A stretch of 11,867 bases of DNA from Proteiniphilum sp. UBA4084 (GTDB lineage Bacteria; Bacteroidota; Bacteroidia; Bacteroidales; Dysgonomonadaceae), in NCBI GenBank assembly GCA_002383605.1, contig DFYK01000108.1, positions 1 to 11,867 of the forward strand, in the 5' to 3' direction. This document shows positions 8,363 through 11,867 of the stretch, one piece after another. How positions within the stretch are numbered: the first letter of the stretch is position 1; each line of letters begins with the position of its first letter. The position numbers and the translations under genes were made by a program. The notes under the pieces were generated by a model, which saw only the letters and a list, made by a program, of their open reading frames with translations, did no database searches and was not told where the DNA came from.

Positions 8363-8397
8363 TTTCACCTTTATTATGATTACATAATCCGGTGAAA
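8363..8397. promoter_or_regulatory. Two-part dyad upstream of the lyase genes, possible operator or leader hairpin
   Basis: TTTCACC (8363-8369) and GGTGAAA (8391-8397) form a perfect 7-bp outer arm. Inside it, ATTATG (8373-8378) and CATAAT (8383-8388) form a perfect 6-bp inner arm around ATTA, with a 3 x 2 internal bulge. The 35-base element starts 5 bases after the terminator T-run and ends 34 bases before the lyase start codon. No T-run follows it, so it is not itself a typical terminator. It could be a regulator site covering the promoter or an RNA hairpin from read-through transcripts. Confidence 0.5.
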
Positions 8398-8403
8398 AAT
8401 GTC

Positions 8404-8411
8404 TACTTTTA
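8404..8411 (+). promoter_or_regulatory. Weak candidate -7 promoter element for the lyase operon
   Basis: TACTTTTA matches 5 of the 6 fixed positions of the Bacteroidota -7 pattern TAnnTTTG and lies 20 bases before the ATG at 8432. A TTTG at the expected -33 position is missing, and that place is occupied by the inner dyad. A new promoter is expected here because of the terminator just upstream, but this particular match is weak. Confidence 0.25.
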
Positions 8412-8431
8412 AATAAAAACAGAATACGCAG

Positions 8432-10123
8432 ATGAATAAGAAAATCTTTTTATTGACTTTAATCCTCGTCTTACTGCCGGCTGCATACCTGGCAGCTCAA
8501 TACCCACGTATACCCAAAGAGGTACAGGATGAAGCAAACAAGTTGATGGAAGAGGCACGACGCCGTTCCGACCTGGCCTGGGAAAAAGCGCTTCCAATCA
8601 TTGAAGCAGAAGCAAAAACCGGTAAACCTTATATTCCCTGGGCTGCCCGTCCTTCCGATTTGCCTCAGGCCACCATACCTGCATTTCCGGGTGCCGAGGG
8701 GGGAGGCGCTTTCAGCTTTGGAGGAAGGGGCGGAAAAGTGATTAACGTAACAAACCTGAACGACAGCGGTCCCGGCTCATTGAGGGAAGCTTGTGAGCAG
8801 GGAGGAGCCCGTATTGTTGTATTCAATGTATCCGGGATTATCAAATTGAAATCTCCACTCATTGTGAGAGCTCCCTACATCACCATAGCCGGACAAACGG
8901 CGCCCGGTGACGGTATCTGCGTAGCAGGGGAATCGTTCTGGATCAATACCCACGATGTGGTGATACGGCATATGCGTTTTCGCAGGGGTGAAACGTGGGT
9001 CGGCCGTCGCGATGATTCGATGGGAGGAAATCCAGTTGGAAATATCATGATGGACCATTTGTCCACCAGTTGGGGACTGGATGAAAATATGTCCATATAT
9101 CGGCATATGTGGAACGACAGCACCGGTAAAAGCGATCTGAAACTGGGCACGGTGAACATCACCATACAGAATTCAATTTTCTCGGAAGCGCTCGACACCT
9201 GGAACCACTCATTTGGTTCTACCCTGGGAGGTGAGAATTGCTCTTTTATGCGCAACCTCTGGGCAAACAATACCGGACGCAATCCTTCAATCGGATGGAA
9301 TGGCGTATTCAACTTTGTGAATAATGTGATTTTTAACTGGATGCACCGTTCGGTGGATGGTGGTGATTATTCAGCAAAGTATAATATCATCAACAACTAT
9401 TATAAACCGGGACCTGTGACACCGGTCGAGGGGCCTGTGAGCCACAGATTGCTGAAGCCTGAATCGGGGCGCAGCCAGCTATCCCGGAAGGTATACGGCA
9501 TGGCCTTCGTCCATGGGAATGTGATGGAAGGCAATGAGCGGGTTACCCACGATAACTGGGACGGAGGCGTGCAGGTTGAAGGTTTATCCGATGCAGGGGA
9601 ATATACCCGCGATATCAGATCGAAATCTCCTCTGGCAATGCCGGATATGACCATCATGGATGCCAACGAAGCATACGACTTTGTACTGGAAAATGCAGGA
9701 GCAACACTGCCAAAACGTGACCCGGTGGATGAAAGAATTACCAGGGTCGTGAAAACAGGCGTGATTGAGTATGCAGAGAACGTGAATCTCGATGGCATTC
9801 CGAAATTCGAGCACCGTCGCCTGCCGGACGATTCCTACAAGCTGGGGATTATTACAGATATCAGTCAGGTTGGCGGCTACCCCGAGTACAACGGCACGCC
9901 TTACAAAGATTCCGACAAAGATGGTATGCCGGACTGGTGGGAAGAGAAATATGGGTTAAATCCAAATGACCCTTCCGATGCCAGGGGAGATATCAATGGC
10001 GACGGATATATGAATATCGAAAAGTTTATCAACGGAATCAATCCCGAAACCAACATCGACTGGACCAATTCCATGTTTAATTACGATACGCTAAAAGTTC
10101 ACGGAAATATTCATAAGCAGTAA
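8432..10123 (+). CDS. Secreted PL1-like pectate lyase-fold enzyme, first tandem copy
   Basis: This 563-residue protein has a signal peptide (MNKKIFLLTLILVLLPAAYLAA, cleavage near 22 before QYP) and no lipobox. It then has a charged, probably helical segment (25-65) with PYIPWAA, a right-handed beta-helix starting IPAFPGAEGG at about 82, and a C-terminal calcium-type module. Family PL1 hallmarks are GGRGGKV, VTNLNDSGPGSLREA (106-120), ITIAGQTAPGDGI (150-162), VVIRHMRFR (176-184), MMDHLSTSWGLDE (206-218) and RNLWANNTGRNPS (274-286). Arg283 aligns with the catalytic Arg of pectate lyases (RxPxxR), but the sixth position is Gly288, not Arg. The tail has DSDKDGMPDWWE (493-504) and DINGDGYMN (520-528), both Asp-rich Ca-binding-like loops. 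Family members cleave polygalacturonate by beta-elimination with calcium; activity on pectin here is inferred. It is the first gene of the second unit, 14 bases ahead of its paralog. Confidence 0.88.
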   Translation: MNKKIFLLTLILVLLPAAYLAAQYPRIPKEVQDEANKLMEEARRRSDLAWEKALPIIEAEAKTGKPYIPWAARPSDLPQATIPAFPGAEGGGAFSFGGRGGKVINVTNLNDSGPGSLREACEQGGARIVVFNVSGIIKLKSPLIVRAPYITIAGQTAPGDGICVAGESFWINTHDVVIRHMRFRRGETWVGRRDDSMGGNPVGNIMMDHLSTSWGLDENMSIYRHMWNDSTGKSDLKLGTVNITIQNSIFSEALDTWNHSFGSTLGGENCSFMRNLWANNTGRNPSIGWNGVFNFVNNVIFNWMHRSVDGGDYSAKYNIINNYYKPGPVTPVEGPVSHRLLKPESGRSQLSRKVYGMAFVHGNVMEGNERVTHDNWDGGVQVEGLSDAGEYTRDIRSKSPLAMPDMTIMDANEAYDFVLENAGATLPKRDPVDERITRVVKTGVIEYAENVNLDGIPKFEHRRLPDDSYKLGIITDISQVGGYPEYNGTPYKDSDKDGMPDWWEEKYGLNPNDPSDARGDINGDGYMNIEKFINGINPETNIDWTNSMFNYDTLKVHGNIHKQ

Positions 10124-10137
10124 ATAAACCACGAAGC

Positions 10138-11841
10138 ATGATGAAAATTAATACAAAGAAGCTGTTCTTGCTCCTCTTCATATTGGCGCCGGCATACATA
10201 CTGGCGCAATATCCCTTAATTCCTGTTGATGAGGAAGAGAAGGGTGCAGCTTTCATGAAAGAAGTAAAACGCCATTCCGATGAGGCCTGGGCAAAAGCAC
10301 TGCCTATTGTGGAGAAAGAGGCCCGTGAGGGGCGGCCCTACATACCCTGGGCCGGCATTCCCAAAGCGTTGCCACAGGCAGAGATCCCGGCATTTCCAGG
10401 TGCCGAAGGAGGTGGCATGTTCACACCCGGCGGCAGAAGGGGAAAAGTATATGTGGTAACCAGTCTGGCCGACAGTGGACCGGGTACTTTCAGGGAGGCT
10501 TGTGAAGCAGGTGGAGCCCGTATGGTTGTGTTTAACGTGGCGGGTATGATCCGCCTGGAAACTCCTGTCTCAATTCGTGCACCATATATTACGATAGCCG
10601 GACAAACAGCTCCCGGTGATGGTGTGGTCATTGCAGGCGAGTCGGTAGACATAGACACGCATGATGTAATCATCAGACACATGCGTTTCAGGAGAGGTGA
10701 AGTGAACGTTACAAGACGCGACGATGCTGTCGGAGGCGATGCAATTGGTAATATCATCATAGACCACACCTCTGCAAGCTGGGGACTCGATGAGTCATTG
10801 TCTTTATACAGAAACATGTGGAGCCCGGAACCCAACCGTTACCCCGACAGGAGTCCGGAGAAACTGCCTACAGTCAACATCACCATTCAGAACAGCATCA
10901 TTGCTGAAACGCTCGATTTATACAATCATGCTTTCGGAAGCACCTTCGGAGGGCTGAACAGCAGCATGGCACGAAATCTTTTTGCCAACAACGTTGCCCG
11001 GAATCCATCGGTAGGCATGTGGGGCGATTTCTCGTTTGTGAACAACGTTCTCTTCAACTGGTGGAACAGAACCCTGGATGGGGGCGATTACCGGTCGATG
11101 TGGAACATCATCAACAACTATTATAAACCAGGTCCCATTACACCGGAAAACGATCCTGTCCGTTACCGTATTGCCAAATCTGAAAAAGGGAGCATCGACG
11201 CAACCATCTTTGCACGGATATACGCACATGGAAATAAAATTCACGACAACAAGCTGATCTCAGAGGATAACTGGGCAGGGGGTATCCAGCTGGGTATGCC
11301 GCATGAGGAGGCAATGGAATATTTCGGTCAGGTCCGTATGAAAAGTCCGTTCCCGATGGCTGATGTAAGAATCATGCCTGTTCAGGAAGCGTTTGAATGG
11401 GTATTGGATCATGCCGGTGCGACCATCCCCAAAAGAGATGCGGTGGATGAACGCATCGTGAAACAGGTGAGAACCGGGATTATTGCATACAAGGAGGGTC
11501 TCGACACAAAAGACTCCAAATATGTAAAAAGAAGGTTACCGGCCGATTCATACAAAAAAGGGATCATTACCAATGTAAATCAGGTGGGTGGTTATCCCGA
11601 ATATAAAGGAACACCTTACAAAGATACGGACAGTGATGGCATGCCCGACTGGTGGGAAGAGAAACATGGTCTGAATCCCAATGATCCCGCTGATGCCCAT
11701 GGCGACATCAACGGAGACGGTTATACCAACATCGAGAAGTTTATTAATGGCATAGATCCGGAAACAAAAGTCGACTGGCGTAACCTGCAGTTTAATTTTG
11801 ATACGCTGCGTGAAAAGGGGTATCTGCATCCGCAACAATAG
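10138..11841 (+). CDS. Secreted PL1-like pectate lyase-fold enzyme, second tandem copy
   Basis: This 567-residue paralog of the preceding gene starts 14 bases after its stop. It opens with two consecutive ATGs (10138 and 10141), and either may be used. The signal peptide ends near YILA|QYP (about residue 23) with no lipobox. The architecture is the same: helical segment, beta-helix from IPAFPGAEGG (about 84), IIIDHTSASWGLDES (206-220), ARNLFANNVARNPSVG (278-293) with presumed catalytic Arg288 and Gly293 where classical PL1 has the second Arg, then DTDSDGMPDWWE (496-507) and DINGDGYTN (523-531). Hand alignment gives 59 of 80 identities over the first beta-helix block and 66 of 80 over the C-terminal block. 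The loop after residue 226 is four residues longer and Pro-rich (SPEPNRYPDRSPEKLPT), and the 345-357 and 384-396 stretches also differ. The second copy therefore probably has a different cleavage preference within the same substrate class; this is inferred. Confidence 0.88.
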   Translation: MMKINTKKLFLLLFILAPAYILAQYPLIPVDEEEKGAAFMKEVKRHSDEAWAKALPIVEKEAREGRPYIPWAGIPKALPQAEIPAFPGAEGGGMFTPGGRRGKVYVVTSLADSGPGTFREACEAGGARMVVFNVAGMIRLETPVSIRAPYITIAGQTAPGDGVVIAGESVDIDTHDVIIRHMRFRRGEVNVTRRDDAVGGDAIGNIIIDHTSASWGLDESLSLYRNMWSPEPNRYPDRSPEKLPTVNITIQNSIIAETLDLYNHAFGSTFGGLNSSMARNLFANNVARNPSVGMWGDFSFVNNVLFNWWNRTLDGGDYRSMWNIINNYYKPGPITPENDPVRYRIAKSEKGSIDATIFARIYAHGNKIHDNKLISEDNWAGGIQLGMPHEEAMEYFGQVRMKSPFPMADVRIMPVQEAFEWVLDHAGATIPKRDAVDERIVKQVRTGIIAYKEGLDTKDSKYVKRRLPADSYKKGIITNVNQVGGYPEYKGTPYKDTDSDGMPDWWEEKHGLNPNDPADAHGDINGDGYTNIEKFINGIDPETKVDWRNLQFNFDTLREKGYLHPQQ

Positions 11842-11851
11842 CAACATCAGG

Positions 11852-11867
11852 ATGATCAAACATAAAA
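11852..11867 (+). CDS. Possible start of a further gene (MIKHK..., cut by the window edge)
   Basis: An ATG at 11852, 10 bases after the stop of the second lyase-like gene, opens a frame reading MIKHK to the window end. The spacing and the basic first residues suit a further exported protein in the same operon, but five codons cannot prove a gene. Confidence 0.35.

Larger units (their letters stand above)
8432..11841 (+). repeat. Tandem gene duplication (two PL1-like paralogs)
   Basis: The two adjacent genes are collinear over their full length, from signal peptide to C-terminal module. At DNA level only short identical blocks remain, for example a 23-base match at 9386-9408 and 11107-11129 encoding INNYYKP. 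This is an old duplication with diverged third codon positions rather than a recent copy. Confidence 0.85.

Noticed and set aside
8875..9312. Minus-strand open frame of 145 codons
   Set aside because: It is antisense to the first PL1-like gene and lacks a domain, leader or partner gene.
9905..10120. Type IX secretion sorting domain at the C-terminus of the PL1-like proteins
   Set aside because: The tail has Asp-rich calcium-type loops and ends in a charged segment. The usual sorting-domain pattern (conserved Gly-rich beta strands ending in a basic tail) is not seen.
10338..10835. Minus-strand open frame of 165 codons
   Set aside because: It is antisense to the second PL1-like gene, and its Ser/Pro/Thr-rich translation is typical of the reverse of a Gly/Asp-rich beta-helix gene.

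Overview
The window looks like part of a Bacteroidota (Bacteroidales-type) chromosome carrying a polysaccharide utilization locus (PUL). The evidence is a complete SusC/SusD pair, Bacteroidota-style lipoprotein signals, A-rich leaders without strong Shine-Dalgarno sequences, and moderate to low G+C. The genus cannot be fixed from sequence reading alone. I see no mobile element, CRISPR array, tRNA or rRNA.

Layout. (1) Positions 1-1279, minus strand: a two-gene unit with a GH43-like five-bladed beta-propeller lipoprotein (350-1279). Six bases later comes the start of a second exported protein, probably a sialidase/BNR-type beta-propeller, cut by the window edge (1-343). (2) Positions 1280-1512: a divergent control region with phased direct repeats. 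(3) Positions 1513-8289, plus strand: an exported or membrane-anchored xylose-isomerase-like TIM-barrel protein, then the SusC-type TonB-dependent transporter and the SusD-type glycan-binding lipoprotein, followed by a clear intrinsic terminator. (4) Positions 8359-11867: a new leader with a strong dyad, then two tandem paralogous PL1-like (pectate lyase-fold) secreted enzymes 14 bases apart. A possible next gene starts at the very edge.

Likely working model (inference): the lyase-fold enzymes and the GH43-like enzyme cut a pectic or related uronate-containing glycan. SusD and SusC capture and import oligosaccharides, and the TIM-barrel protein modifies a sugar product in the periplasm. The usual partners of pectin loci (GH28, GH105/GH88, a hybrid two-component or AraC regulator) are not in the window, so the substrate remains a hypothesis.

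Points most worth a second look: the exported TIM-barrel protein heading the susCD operon, with an apparent Asp-to-Asn change at a metal-ligand position; the two PL1-like paralogs, which keep the presumed catalytic Arg but both lack the second Arg of the classical RxPxxR motif; and the unassigned dyad and 11-bp-phased repeats in the two control regions.
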